Origin: Strigamia acuminata
Taxonomy: Eukaryota > Arthropoda > Chilopoda > Geophilomorpha > Linotaeniidae
Length of the DNA: 64,000 bases
Assembly (NCBI GenBank): GCA_949358305.1
Contig: OX442314.1
Span: 4,219,087 to 4,283,086 of the forward strand
Direction of reading: 5' to 3'
The notes beneath the pieces were generated by a model. That model was not told where the DNA came from. It worked only from the letters and a program-made list of their open reading frames with translations, and did no database searches. Position 1 is the stretch's first letter; the number at the start of each line of letters is the position of its first letter. This document shows, piece by piece, positions 54,401 through 63,902 of this stretch. The position numbers and the translations under genes are program-made.

Positions 54401-54573
54401 CAAATATTCGCTGTTTCAAGTGTAACCAACCGGGCCACTACTCCAATGAGTGCCCAAGAACAGCGAAAGAAGACGCTAAGTTTGACGCGATAATGAAGCA
54501 GATGGCAGAGATTAAACTCGCCATGGCAAAAAACGAGTCAAAAAACGAGTCAGCGCAGGCGGCGAAGAAATAA
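51490..54573 (+). CDS. gypsy Gag
   Basis: A 1027-residue Gag starting at ATG 51490. The N-terminal half is long and charged, and residues about 417-557 are rich in Arg, Ser, Glu and Asp. The capsid-like Retrotrans_gag region lies at about 610-800 (EWYQGLKGVNWDDFLMRF, then QMPGETIMDYDIRARLLFEK). One CCHC zinc knuckle, CFKCNQPGHYSNEC, is at about 975-988. It forms the particle and binds the element RNA. It is larger than a typical gypsy Gag because of the charged N-terminal extension. The stop TAA (54571) lies in the loop of a predicted hairpin behind two slippery heptamers. Confidence 0.93.
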   Translation: MADNTRVTDSDSDANKRAGSRKGADYHLRSGGPLPKASAHEARQKRRKPKPDRRSASEASHPSRTETRQRLDETERGEEQSHSKLPRSNRDGETSGNEVLSRNQSPRLTHDTEVGSPKAASPIQKTASNTTANSALNTPVTHSRPASVVSEGHKSNSSSVKRVSSQPYSVSGTLIDAMQLAQAEGVRYTLPTGKITVYETLQIVRAALKAHSVSPQITIVEGAHAQQLVDSAQFEADAENEARQAIRERRRKLAEREAQALEYGRTQPNPTTPEEVEIVDRALRAHRYAFHSQQEAERAFMARLRRDDPKSVRKPEVSSSELSDESLEGDPKRTPKAKPKPQPERATPATPSKRDASAREQQTRPRMKALDSATNNAITRLINANNARRNEEQALTSQQQDNPQGTEWQQPVPILKDDESSRRQSHDRTSSRGEGKRDERPKYYRYGNSDSSSDGLESNAPSHHDSERGSGERRRERERDERRERERDDRRRGRKESNSSRRNPPRHSPSPDPSSDPSSNDDRRKEKSSNRRKRSNSPRDREKRRRSENSDHRREEFQDLPRQSAFTDSTGRQYTMGELGRALLGSLKAEGIDLSKRNDRNRSTGDRVKKKYAVSRRDTMSVTGNIRWQFYIQNRFDGSWKAGDRFLDEVIRIKTATKATVGDMLTHGIVELMTGSAREWYQGLKGVNWDDFLMRFDLRYGETPEEVSRKMRGLRQMPGETIMDYDIRARLLFEKAPMEFHATGFNLFFLGGLSEYSQRVLLEERAPTGGSYEEMSAFLFENTIDIEKRYYSALPEAEKAATAKRLKLSAERYGATDKIMRPTEYLSGIMELAEASVGLQIKNKLTSPLPSNPLAAPKKAPTASAMQATLEEVKEGEEAEQNVGKSDEKEEKDDYSTDEEIRSYRDTLSTGCDEEGPLVHLIHRDRAVEEFRARLKPNAGRIPKYFRKNYTPPSKADPEKKKSTEAPRDKSNIRCFKCNQPGHYSNECPRTAKEDAKFDAIMKQMAEIKLAMAKNESKNESAQAAKK

Positions 54574-54591
54574 TTTCTCGACCGTCTGCGC
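54528..54591 (+). promoter_or_regulatory. Probable -1 ribosomal frameshift signal (gag to pol)
   Basis: Two identical slippery heptamers, A AAA AAC, occur in the gag frame at 54528-54534 and 54540-54546. Six bases after the second, GCGCAGGCGG (54553-54562) pairs with CCGTCTGCGC (54582-54591) with one G-U pair, and an inner AGAAA/TTTCT stem extends it. The gag stop codon is in the loop. A -1 shift at either heptamer enters the pol frame, which is open through to 54597 and beyond. Heptamer type, spacing and stem match known -1 frameshift sites; the function is inferred. Confidence 0.75.
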
Positions 54592-54596
54592 CATTC

Positions 54597-57500
54597 ATGA
54601 AGAAAAAGGGGTTTAACAAAGGGTTCGATAAGCCGCCACCAGTCAAAGAAATGGGTAGTGACATAGCTAACGCCCAAATTCAAGACAGGGCCAACAACGC
54701 TTTGCAGGTAATTACCGCAAACGCTGAGGCTGAGGCGGAAGAACCGAACCTACTGCTTGAAGAATTACCTCAAGTAGTCGAAGACACAGAAGAATTTCGT
54801 GTTTTCATGTGCAACGTGGCGGTCGAATACACCAACCGCCTATGCATGTTGCCCATGACAATAGAACGTGAAAAAATTATGGGACTGCTAGACTCGGGAG
54901 CAGATCGCTCGTTCGTTTCCGAAGACATAGTAGCATCATTGGGTCTCACCGATAAGATAAAAGGCGTTAATAAAAATATACGTCTAAAAACCGCCAACGG
55001 AATGGCGCGTCCAAAAGGAGTTATATTATTGACCATGGAGTGGCTCGGAGGGGTAGAACAGCACCCTTTCCTGGTCCTGCCCACATGCGACAGAATTTTT
55101 CTGTTGGGCTTAGACCTCATGGCGTCAATGGAAATACAACCCAATCCAATAACGAAATCTTGGAATTATATCAGAAATGATAAGGAAAGACCCGCAATTG
55201 TCGTGCCACCAGCTCTTGTAAAAGAAGCGGCCGACAAGACACAGTGGGAGAAAGGCCTAAAGAAATTCGTTCAAGATTACGATTTTAAAGCATTCGTAAC
55301 AGAATTGCAACGGGACAATGTAGTGGAAACGCTTGTCGCCGACGCCGCTTTAGAATTAAACGAAGCGGCAGCCCTACGAAGGGTCCTACTTAAATATGAG
55401 GGGATCCTGTCGAAAAAACCGGGCCGAACGAATAGGGCTATTCACGAAATTAAATTGACGGATAATAAACCTATACGAGTTGCGTATAAGGGAATGAACC
55501 CGCAAAAACGTGAAATAGTGCAAAAAATGTGCCAAGAAATGCTAGACAGTGGCATTGTCTCCGAGGCCCAGGGAGAATACGCGACGCGAGTTGTGCTCGT
55601 GATGCGCCCGGGCTCGGACCCACGCCTATGCATTGATTACCGCCCATTAAACGCGGTGACAGAAATAGATCCCATACAGATGCCGTCTATCGAATCCATT
55701 TTGAGAGAGCTTAGCCCCTTTTCTTGGGTTACGACGATGGATCTGTCGAAGGGATACTGGCAAGTTGAGATGAGGCCAGAGGATAAGTTAAAAACAGCAT
55801 TTTACTCGCCAATTGGACGGTTGATGTTCAACGTCATGCCATTTGGTTTAGTGAATGCTCCCAGTACCTTTCAGAGACTAATCGAAAGCGTATTGGGTGA
55901 TATCCTGCATCAGTTTGTGTGGGCATACCTAGATGACATAGTTATTGCCTCTAAAACATTCGAAGAGCACATTGAGCACATCGACCAAGTGCTCACCCGG
56001 CTGGCAAAAGCTGGGTTACACGTGCATCCGGGCAAAAGCAAGTTCTGTCGAAAGGAGCTTGCCTTCCTGGGTTATCGCATTGGAGTCAATGGTTTAGCTA
56101 TTGGCCCCGAAAAAATCGATGCGATTAATCGTTTCCCACCACCCGAGGACGTTAAAGGTGTCCAACGGTTTATGGGAATGATAAACTTCTTCGGCAGGTT
56201 GCTACCGGGTCTAGCTGAAGTGGCAGCCCCAGTTACCGACCTCCTGAAGAATGAAAACGAATTTGTATGGTCAAATGAGTGCAACATCGCATTTAATGCA
56301 ATAAAGAGGATGCTGACGGAAGTCGGCGTAATGCCTCTACCCGACTTAAACCGGCCGTTCATATTACACACGGACGCCAGCAGAGTTGGGTTAGGAGCGG
56401 CGTTGCTCCAAACACACGTGCGCGACGGAGTCGAACAAGACCTGCCGTGCATGTTTATAAGTCGCAAACTCCAAGGCGCTGAAAAGAATTACAATGCCAC
56501 CGAGTTGGAGTGTTTGGCCGTTGTGTGGGCCATAAGGAAATTCAGAGATTATCTCGAATATACCAAATTTGTGGTCCACACAGATCATCAAGCGTTACAA
56601 TGGCTGATGAAATTAAAAGAGCCAGCCGGTCGACTAGCCAGATGGCAGTTAGAACTGATGGCATGCGACTTGACCATTCAATACAAGCCCGGCAAATATA
56701 ACGTCGTGGCTGACGCTCTGTCACGGGCACCAGTGTCAGATCCAATCGACGCTGACGATGATGGCGAGGATGACTCCCGCATCATTTATTGCCCTACGAG
56801 TTGTCACCGTTGGGATTTAAGGAAGATGAATGAAATTCCCACCGCGTCTCCGGCAGATGTAAAATTCTGTGGATTTTGGACGCGGTTATACCAACCAGCT
56901 GCTGACAATTACCCAAATGCAAGGAAGGAATTTAAGCTAGAGCGGAGAATAAATGACCCGCTTCTAAGCGCCTTCCACGCTCATGTCGGCGAGCAGATGC
57001 AAAGCAGTCCCCCGACAAGGGAGGAAATAATTGTGCAACAAAAATTAGACAAGAAATGTCAGGACAGAGCTAGATTCGTACTGACAGGAAAATATCCGCC
57101 CAATCTAACCAGAAGGCAGAAGCGTCGTTATGCACACGAATCCATAGATTACCTATTGGATGACGGCCTTTTAGTGAAACATCACCCAAATCACCAAGAT
57201 GACTTGAGTGAATCGGACACCGCAGTAAAGGTAGTAATACCTGCTTCCTTAATCGGTCGCGTGCTGTGGTTGTTACACGGGCACCCGCTTGCGAGCCATG
57301 CGGGAGTAAGCAGAACACTCTATCGTGCTACACAGCTTTTTCACTGGACAGGGATGAAAAAAGATATTGCTCTTTTTGTCCACCAATGTCAGCGATGTCA
57401 AGCGTGCAAGCCGAGGAGTAAATCACCATTCGAAACTATTTTCTTAGGGCCTTACGCGCCTTTTGATTGTTTAAGTGTCGATGTGATGGGCCCAAAACCC

Positions 57501-58667
57501 GTTACGGGAAATAAAAATGCGTACATTATCGTTATAATGGACGTGGCAACTCGTTGGCCCGAGTTGTACGCCGTCGCTAGACCTTCAGCAGAGAAAATCG
57601 TTGAATGTATCTACGACGTGGCGTTACGTTACGGATTTCCACGTAAAATTATATCCGATAACGGACCCCAATTTATCTCGAAAATTTGGGGTAAGTTTTG
57701 TGAGAAATTCGGGATTGTGGCGTCACATACTTCGACCTACAATCCCAGAACAAATCCCGTTGAGCGACTCAACAGGGACATTAAATATGCACTAAGCATA
57801 TTCACTGACATCCACAATAGGTGGGATGAATACTTGAGGGAGATCGCGTTCAGCATACGAACAACAGTCTCGAGGACGAGAGATTTTTCTCCGGCCTACC
57901 TCAACTTCGCCCGAGAGCTACGAGTGCCTTGGGACCCACGAGTGGCAGAGTCGGTAAATGTGGTGGACCCAGAGAAACCACATGAGTATGTATATAAATT
58001 GGAGCAAACAATTTCGAGCACATACAAACATATGATGGCGCACATTTTTAACATGCGCGACCGCATTTTACAAGATAAAAGCGGTGGAAAATTTGTGAAT
58101 TTCGAGAACAATGATTTAGTGTGGAAGGACACACACATCCTCTCAAATGCAGCGAGAGGAATCACCGCCAGCTTGGCCGACAAGAGAGATGGTCCGTATG
58201 TGATCATCGGCAAGCATGGCGGTAACGCGTATAAATTACGCAAGCTCGAGGACAACACCGAGCATAAGTCGATACAAGTACGAGAGTTAACTCCGTACAT
58301 TCCGGAATTCCCGCAAGAAATGTGGGCCAAAGGCCAAGTCAAGTCTAAAACTGACGGCCAAATCGTCGATATGTTCGCTGGCGAGTCGGAAAAAGCACCG
58401 CCAAGTGACAACGAGGAGTATTTCGACGCCCCTTCACCTCCGGTAAACGAGATAGTTGAATCCGTTCCGGATCCAATTTTGGTCGGGGGGGAAACAGGAG
58501 AAACTCCTGAAACAAACACAAAAAACACGGATAAAAAAGAAAACAATAATGAGGAGGTACAGACACAAAAAACAACAAAAAATATCGTACCTGCCTCGAT
58601 CCGTAACCTGCGACCAAAAAGAGATAATCCGTTCATAAAAGGCGGAAAGGTCGTAGGAAAGAAGTAA
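54597..58667 (+). CDS. gypsy Pol polyprotein
   Basis: 1356 codons from ATG 54597, also open upstream into the gag 3' end. Protease LLDSGAD (97-103); reverse transcriptase with TTMDLSKGYWQ (D382) and YLDDIV (444-449); RNase H with HTDASRVGLGAAL (D593), E636 and D663; integrase zinc site ending C931/C934 (HQCQRCQACK), catalytic D962 (SVDVMG), D1021 (SDNGPQF) and E1056 (NPVERLN), and the GPY-type C-terminal motif DGPYVI. It catalyses reverse transcription and integration. It lies 23 bases beyond the gag stop in the -1 frame, so it is probably made as a Gag-Pol fusion by frameshifting. Reinitiation at 54597 is the alternative. No damage seen. Confidence 0.95.
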   Translation: MKKKGFNKGFDKPPPVKEMGSDIANAQIQDRANNALQVITANAEAEAEEPNLLLEELPQVVEDTEEFRVFMCNVAVEYTNRLCMLPMTIEREKIMGLLDSGADRSFVSEDIVASLGLTDKIKGVNKNIRLKTANGMARPKGVILLTMEWLGGVEQHPFLVLPTCDRIFLLGLDLMASMEIQPNPITKSWNYIRNDKERPAIVVPPALVKEAADKTQWEKGLKKFVQDYDFKAFVTELQRDNVVETLVADAALELNEAAALRRVLLKYEGILSKKPGRTNRAIHEIKLTDNKPIRVAYKGMNPQKREIVQKMCQEMLDSGIVSEAQGEYATRVVLVMRPGSDPRLCIDYRPLNAVTEIDPIQMPSIESILRELSPFSWVTTMDLSKGYWQVEMRPEDKLKTAFYSPIGRLMFNVMPFGLVNAPSTFQRLIESVLGDILHQFVWAYLDDIVIASKTFEEHIEHIDQVLTRLAKAGLHVHPGKSKFCRKELAFLGYRIGVNGLAIGPEKIDAINRFPPPEDVKGVQRFMGMINFFGRLLPGLAEVAAPVTDLLKNENEFVWSNECNIAFNAIKRMLTEVGVMPLPDLNRPFILHTDASRVGLGAALLQTHVRDGVEQDLPCMFISRKLQGAEKNYNATELECLAVVWAIRKFRDYLEYTKFVVHTDHQALQWLMKLKEPAGRLARWQLELMACDLTIQYKPGKYNVVADALSRAPVSDPIDADDDGEDDSRIIYCPTSCHRWDLRKMNEIPTASPADVKFCGFWTRLYQPAADNYPNARKEFKLERRINDPLLSAFHAHVGEQMQSSPPTREEIIVQQKLDKKCQDRARFVLTGKYPPNLTRRQKRRYAHESIDYLLDDGLLVKHHPNHQDDLSESDTAVKVVIPASLIGRVLWLLHGHPLASHAGVSRTLYRATQLFHWTGMKKDIALFVHQCQRCQACKPRSKSPFETIFLGPYAPFDCLSVDVMGPKPVTGNKNAYIIVIMDVATRWPELYAVARPSAEKIVECIYDVALRYGFPRKIISDNGPQFISKIWGKFCEKFGIVASHTSTYNPRTNPVERLNRDIKYALSIFTDIHNRWDEYLREIAFSIRTTVSRTRDFSPAYLNFARELRVPWDPRVAESVNVVDPEKPHEYVYKLEQTISSTYKHMMAHIFNMRDRILQDKSGGKFVNFENNDLVWKDTHILSNAARGITASLADKRDGPYVIIGKHGGNAYKLRKLEDNTEHKSIQVRELTPYIPEFPQEMWAKGQVKSKTDGQIVDMFAGESEKAPPSDNEEYFDAPSPPVNEIVESVPDPILVGGETGETPETNTKNTDKKENNNEEVQTQKTTKNIVPASIRNLRPKRDNPFIKGGKVVGKK

Positions 58668-59143
58668 AATAAATTACGAGTCGATGGCGGCACTAAAAAT
58701 AAATGTAATCGACCGATAGTGCAAGCCATCACGTCGCAGAAAATTTCGCTAAGTCCAACAAAGCGGATATCGGTCGAATTCGCGTCACGAGATGGCGTGG
58801 AAACGCGGGACCCGTAGCAAAATTATCGGCACGGGTCGGATACCGCGTGCAAAAGACCCCGTAGCAGCAATCGCGCACGGGAGTGAGAACAAAGGAGACC
58901 CGTAGCGTAACATGCGCACGGGTAGGTGCGCACTAGTCTCAAACACCCGGGTTCTGGAGTATATTACCCAGAATCCATCGCGATTACCTCGTGTTCACAC
59001 AGACTTCCGCTTTTCACAGCTGATCGCTGCATTCGTGCGTGATCCTCGTTTTTAACGTTTTACCGAGTTTTTCACCGAGTTTTTGAGATAGTTTTATCAT
59101 CCTTTTTAAATCGTGATTGAGATTTTTGTGCGCGCTCCTCGCC
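58668..59143 (+). other. Spacer after pol
   Basis: No ORF. The word GACCCGTAGC or GACCCCGTAGC recurs three times (about 58810, 58855, 58902) with CACGGGT nearby, so short hairpins are possible. The region could hold a promoter or splice signals for the third ORF. I cannot identify a core promoter. Confidence 0.4.
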
Positions 59144-59233
59144 ATGGACGAGGAAGAGAACGACGTGCTGGCCATCGAGCACGAGGACGAGGAAAACTGG
59201 GACCGCGATGTAAACCAAGTCCAGCCCGATCAG
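59144..59233 (+). CDS. Possible 5' coding exon for the third ORF
   Basis: The ATG lies in a strong context (GCCATGG). The frame is acidic, MDEEENDVLAIEHEDEENWD onward to QVQPDQ, and reaches CAG followed by GTAGAA, a donor in phase 0 at 59234. Splicing to the acceptor at 60080 (TTCTCCATCCTTCCAG) would fuse these 30 residues in frame to the third ORF. Unspliced, the frame stops at 59255 after 37 codons. The model is inferred. Confidence 0.5.
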
Positions 59234-60080
59234 GTAGAAGTCGGCATCGGCACATGAGAACTAGTTCCGTGCTGCTGAAGAAGAAATTTTGTTGACTAAT
59301 ACCTGACATGAGTGCTTTGCACTCGAAATAGCGTATAATTAATTATTAACCGCGATCGCTCACACGATCGTATTTTTTTTCCTTGTTAATTTGTTTTCGA
59401 GGTGCGAGCGCAGACTTCACGTCGCCTCGCGTCTCGAAAATTCCTCATGACTTGAGTCACGAGCGAGACAATGGGCTCGAGCCATAGATAATTTTATGAC
59501 AAGGGGAGAATATTCTGTAAAAGAATATTTTTTCTCCACAAGTAATTTGACGCATCAAATTGATGCAACTTAACATTCGTACGATGAATTTTTCGGTGTG
59601 TTGGATAAATTTAATTTGACTTTAACTTTTTTAAAAATTAGACAAAGTCCGACTTCGGAATAATTCTTTATTAGGTTTATTTATTTAATAACATTTCGAC
59701 AAGCACATTTATTGTGCGATTTTAGTAATAATTTACACCCGACGAATTCTTTTTACGAATGACTGATAATTATTAATTTAATTATTAGTAATGTTCTAAT
59801 TAATGTTAGAATTAATTTGAAGTAAAATCTGATGATAAGAATCCAGATTAAAGGCTCGATTCCGTCTCGCTGTGCGTTTTGGACATGAGACAGATTTTTC
59901 ACGTGATGACTTCTCTTTTTCTATCCGACGAGGGACAATTCGTCCTACGTTTGCACCGATAGACAGGAATCGGTCTCGACGGACGGCTGCACGTACTGGC
60001 AACGTCCCTCGAAACCAACCATTTATCTACGTATTTAAATATTAACTTTTTATTAATTGTTTATTTCTCCATCCTTCCAG

Positions 60081-62846
60081 ATGGCACTACGTAAAACATG
60101 GGGACCATTAGACCCCGCTTGCATCACTCGTGGCGGGATATTTCGAGGCGCGCTGCCCGATTTTTACCGACGATGTTTCGGCGAAGACGCCGACCCTTGG
60201 CGCCTGCGAATACTACATTCCCGATGCATCGCCCGACGTTGGGTACGAGACTGTACGCTCCTGGACACGTTCCCGGAGGGGATGCGCGAAGGCATCGCCA
60301 CAGAGTTAGCTCGTGACGAGGACCCGAAATCGCCAATTTTCCACCCCGGATTGTCAAGTCAGTACACTGGCACTCCGGCGGAGGAACACGTGCTGCATGC
60401 GTGGCGAGCAGCCGAGACAGAAGAGGCCCGTGAGGCCATCTATCAGCAGTATAGACAACAGCTGGTGGATACCGCTGCGGCAGTGGCCGAGCGCATCCTC
60501 CAAAACGAGGGGATGACCGCGGATGATATTCATCTGTGGTTTGAGAGGCTGCGATTGGGAGAGAGTACGCCCCAGTGGAGACCTCGGATGGGAATTTTGA
60601 CGTCCCAAGCCGAGATGTGGCAGCTCCACTACCTGGGGATTTTGGGGCCCAAGAGCAGCTACCCGCGGAAGCGCAAGCGCTCCAAAGGCGCCGGGGACAG
60701 CCAGTCGCGTTCCCCAGCGACAACCAAGAAGCAGCGTGTCGCTCAAAACACGACTGAAGGCAACGAAGCTGGGCCATCCACTAGTACGGTGCGTGACCCT
60801 TCGCAGTATTCCCGACCGCGAATTTTCATAAACCGTCAGATTAAAGACGGTAAGGAGTGCAAGGAGGTTTGGATGTCTGGTGACGAAGAGCGAGTCTCTC
60901 GTCCCAGCACTTCTAGACGTCCGCTGACTCATCGCGAGCAGCGGAAAAAAGATCGCAAAGAGCGATACTTCGCGAGGTGCGAAGCTCGGGGCCGTCCCAT
61001 CCCCGAACCCGCCTACGTCTCCAAGAGAGCGGGTCGACGAGGTGGTAGCCAGTCAGGTGAGCGAAACGTCCCAGCGGCAGATACGCGGGACCTTCGCGAG
61101 ATTCTGACTCAGATGAAGCGGACGAAACTGACACGTTTCGATCCCGCGATGAAACACGCCAGGAAGATGGGTGTTGTCACCGACGGGAAGGTGACCCCAC
61201 ACGAGGTGGCAAGGTGGCTCGCAGACTACATTAATTCGCGACCACGACCCGATGGCATGCCAACCGCCATCGTGCAGCCTTCAGGCTCCGGACAACATCT
61301 CCCGGCGCTCCAAGTCGCAATGACTGGAGTGCAGACGACGGAGACGCCACCACCGCCGACGCAGCCAACACCACCGCTGCCGACGCCGACGCTGCCGACC
61401 AAGACGCAGCCGCCTCCGAACCTGCCGCCGCCGTCGTTGTTGAATTCGAGCGATCCGCCGGATTTACCCACCGACCGCTCAGTCCCTCTCCCCGTTGGAC
61501 AGAGCATTGCGCAGGAATGTCGAGCCAATTTGACCGGCATTTACAGGCCGAGCCAACCCCGATCCGGTTCCTCGGCCCTGTTTTTCGAGAGGCGAGACGA
61601 AGAAGCGCGACTCGCGAGAGAAGCCGCCAATCCGACTATCTCCGAGCTCTCAGCGTTTCGCTTCGTGATGGAAGACCCAAGAGTCTCCGCGCCCGCCTTG
61701 CGAGGTGTGGATCAGGCCCAGCGATATTTCATCGAATGGGCAACGGCGATGATGAGTAAGCTCTCGTGTGCCTTCACTGCGGATTCGGAGCGATCGAATC
61801 CAGTGAATCGTCGCAGCCTACAGCTATCATTGACCAAGGTCATGATGCAGCTGCTAACCCCAGCACTCTTCGGAGAAGGGCGTCAGGCGATGGCCGCATG
61901 GTCTGTCGTGGACAGAGAGGGTGTACAGGTTCCCCGTGCACTCCTCGCAGAGTGGAGCTCCATTCTGCCCGACCCTGTGTTGACTCGGTACGAGCTAACC
62001 AGGGATGTGGTAAACCCCGAATTTGAGGGGTACAAGTTGCGAAGCACGGCGTTTCGTTATACCTCCGCCACCTGGACAGCGGCGCCTACCCAACAACTGC
62101 GCGCCTTGACCATCCAGACGGAAGAATCGGCAGAGGATGTAGAAATGGTGATCTCGCCGACGAGCGGAGTTCCGATTCCGCCACCGATGCCTGCGGAGAT
62201 ATCCCCGCAAGGACCCGCCCTGTTCGAAGTGGCGGGTAAACCAAAGCGCTTGCTGTGCCGAACGCCACCCGTCAGGTCCGTCGAGCAAACGAAGCCGACA
62301 CCGCCCGGGACCTCACCGGCCCGAGCGGCGACAACGACGCAAGCCGCTATTCCCGCGGCCACCCAGAAGCCGAAGCCGGCACCGCCTCCGCCAGACTATT
62401 ACGGGCGAATCATCGAAGAGTTTCCCCATCTCTCGATGACGACGGCGACCAGGAGGTTTATCCTCGCGCAGCGGGACAAAGGCAAATCAGTCTTCATCTG
62501 GCTTCACAACCAGATCCGGAAGACTAGAGACCTCATCTTCCACCAGAGGTTGCTGAGAGCCCACCGTGTGCCAGTGACGCCAGCGGAAGCCAATGCCATC
62601 CGGCATACGAACACCGGCTTCTCCGCCTACATCCCGAGCGTTTGGTTACACGAGAGGACGCGTGCCCCGCATGAGCCAGTTGACGGCCATGCATTATGCT
62701 TCATTACGGAGCATGAGGACCCCCGAGATCGGTCCTCGGCGTTAGTAGGCGATCTACCCGCGCCACCCGGCACTCAACCGCCTGTCCCTGGAGTGAGTTA
62801 CGCCCAGGTGACGGACTCAGTGTCGGGTCCCCCAGGAAAGAAGTGA
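60081..62846 (+). CDS. Third ORF of the gypsy element, unknown 921-residue protein
   Basis: Starts at ATG 60081 (MALRKTWGPLDPACITRGG), directly after a polypyrimidine-AG acceptor. Residues 1-200 are a globular-looking region rich in Trp and Arg. About 200-340 is basic and Ser-rich. About 423-470 is a long Pro/Thr stretch. About 480-680 looks helical (FIEWATAMMSKLSCAF, RSLQLSLTKVMMQLL). The C-terminus has DYYGRIIEEFPHLS then RRFILAQRDKGKSVFIWLHN and a Pro-rich tail. I see no signal peptide, membrane anchor or furin site, so it does not look like a retroviral-type envelope. Position and splice site are env-like, but the function is unknown. Confidence 0.8.
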   Translation: MALRKTWGPLDPACITRGGIFRGALPDFYRRCFGEDADPWRLRILHSRCIARRWVRDCTLLDTFPEGMREGIATELARDEDPKSPIFHPGLSSQYTGTPAEEHVLHAWRAAETEEAREAIYQQYRQQLVDTAAAVAERILQNEGMTADDIHLWFERLRLGESTPQWRPRMGILTSQAEMWQLHYLGILGPKSSYPRKRKRSKGAGDSQSRSPATTKKQRVAQNTTEGNEAGPSTSTVRDPSQYSRPRIFINRQIKDGKECKEVWMSGDEERVSRPSTSRRPLTHREQRKKDRKERYFARCEARGRPIPEPAYVSKRAGRRGGSQSGERNVPAADTRDLREILTQMKRTKLTRFDPAMKHARKMGVVTDGKVTPHEVARWLADYINSRPRPDGMPTAIVQPSGSGQHLPALQVAMTGVQTTETPPPPTQPTPPLPTPTLPTKTQPPPNLPPPSLLNSSDPPDLPTDRSVPLPVGQSIAQECRANLTGIYRPSQPRSGSSALFFERRDEEARLAREAANPTISELSAFRFVMEDPRVSAPALRGVDQAQRYFIEWATAMMSKLSCAFTADSERSNPVNRRSLQLSLTKVMMQLLTPALFGEGRQAMAAWSVVDREGVQVPRALLAEWSSILPDPVLTRYELTRDVVNPEFEGYKLRSTAFRYTSATWTAAPTQQLRALTIQTEESAEDVEMVISPTSGVPIPPPMPAEISPQGPALFEVAGKPKRLLCRTPPVRSVEQTKPTPPGTSPARAATTTQAAIPAATQKPKPAPPPPDYYGRIIEEFPHLSMTTATRRFILAQRDKGKSVFIWLHNQIRKTRDLIFHQRLLRAHRVPVTPAEANAIRHTNTGFSAYIPSVWLHERTRAPHEPVDGHALCFITEHEDPRDRSSALVGDLPAPPGTQPPVPGVSYAQVTDSVSGPPGKK

Positions 62847-62870
62847 TCGCTCAGCCCCACGGTCTGAGCT

Positions 62871-62882
62871 CGGAGGGGGAAG
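62871..62882 (+). promoter_or_regulatory. gypsy polypurine tract
   Basis: CGGAGGGGGAAG immediately precedes the 3' LTR, the expected plus-strand primer site. Confidence 0.75.
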
Positions 62883-63902
62883 TGTTGTGACCCGACTGGA
62901 CCGGGGTCAACGAAGAGTTTCTCTCGTGACCTCGTTTCGGGTGTAAGGGGAGCCGCAAGCGCGTCTCCCTTCCCTCAGTGCATTGACATCTAGTCAATGG
63001 ACAGGCGTCTGCCCTGAGGGAGTGGGGATGGCTCGTCCACCCCACCATTGGGTGATTCCGGTCACCTGTCAACCCCGCTTTGTGCAACGGAATGTGCCTT
63101 GCACTGAGCGGGCAGAACCAACACAACCATCAAACGAGAAACACACGTAAACCCGTCGTCCTACAAGATCAGGCCCAAGTAAAATATACTGGGATTGACC
63201 AAGGACAAAGGACAATTTACCGTGAGTACGTTTGGTCAGTGTCAAACTCCGCAGAGTAACCTGCGAGATAAGATTACCACACTATTTTAGCACACCAGCT
63301 AGAAATAGTAAAAACCACTCCAGTTTAGCGAGTTGTGCAGACAAACGGTCGCACAAGCCTAAACTGCAGTAAAACCACGACGAGCGTTCCCGCCGCTGTG
63401 TGACCGCCGGGAGCCAGAAGAGTCCGCCGCTGTGTGATCGCCGGACACCACACAAAAACCTAGACAACAGCCCGAAGTAAGCCTTTTAACTAAGCATTCA
63501 CTCGCGCCCGACCAGCGTGAGCCCGAAGGACCAGCCAGAGACGAGCCGAGGACGCCATATTGCCACGCCGGCCCAAGACGACACCACGTTGCCACAACGA
63601 GGACGCCATCTTGGACACGACCGAGACAACAGACGACCTCGCCGATTCCAGCCAGCTTTCATCATACCTTTACCTTTCCATTTCCCTTCACCCATTCCGA
63701 TTTACCTTTTACCTACCTTTTATATATATATATATATAAGATATATCTGTACATTGTCCCACAGAATAAATCTATATTATATTTTACCTTTTATATCTGT
63801 GTAATCATTTCTTTGGGTAAACCGCTTGAGCAAAGCGGTAGTGAGTTAGTCGAATTAAGTAATCAACCCACGAGTTAGCGACGGTTAGAGTTGAGCGCGA
63901 CA
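62883..63902 (+). repeat. gypsy 3' LTR
   Basis: Same length as 50398-51417, and no differences seen in the stretches compared. Followed by the target duplication ATTA and about 94 bases of flanking DNA with no feature. Confidence 0.93.

Larger units (their letters stand above)
50398..63902 (+). mobile_element. Complete 13.5-kb gypsy-class LTR retrotransposon with three ORFs
   Basis: The 1020-bp LTRs (50398-51417 and 62883-63902, TGTTGTGACC...GCGACA) appear identical in the stretches I compared and are flanked by the 4-bp duplication ATTA (50394-50397 and 63903-63906). In order: primer site, gag, pol in the -1 frame, a 1.4-kb spacer with a possible short coding exon, a third large ORF, polypurine tract and LTR. 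The pol order protease, RT, RNase H, integrase defines the Ty3/gypsy class. All three large frames are open, so the insertion is recent and may be active. Confidence 0.95.

Noticed and set aside
57896-58732. 278-codon minus-strand ORF
   Set aside because: Antisense to the 3' end of the intact pol frame, with no motif.
60081-62846. Third gypsy ORF as a retroviral-type envelope
   Set aside because: No signal peptide, no membrane-spanning segment and no Cys-rich ectodomain are visible. Position alone does not make it env.
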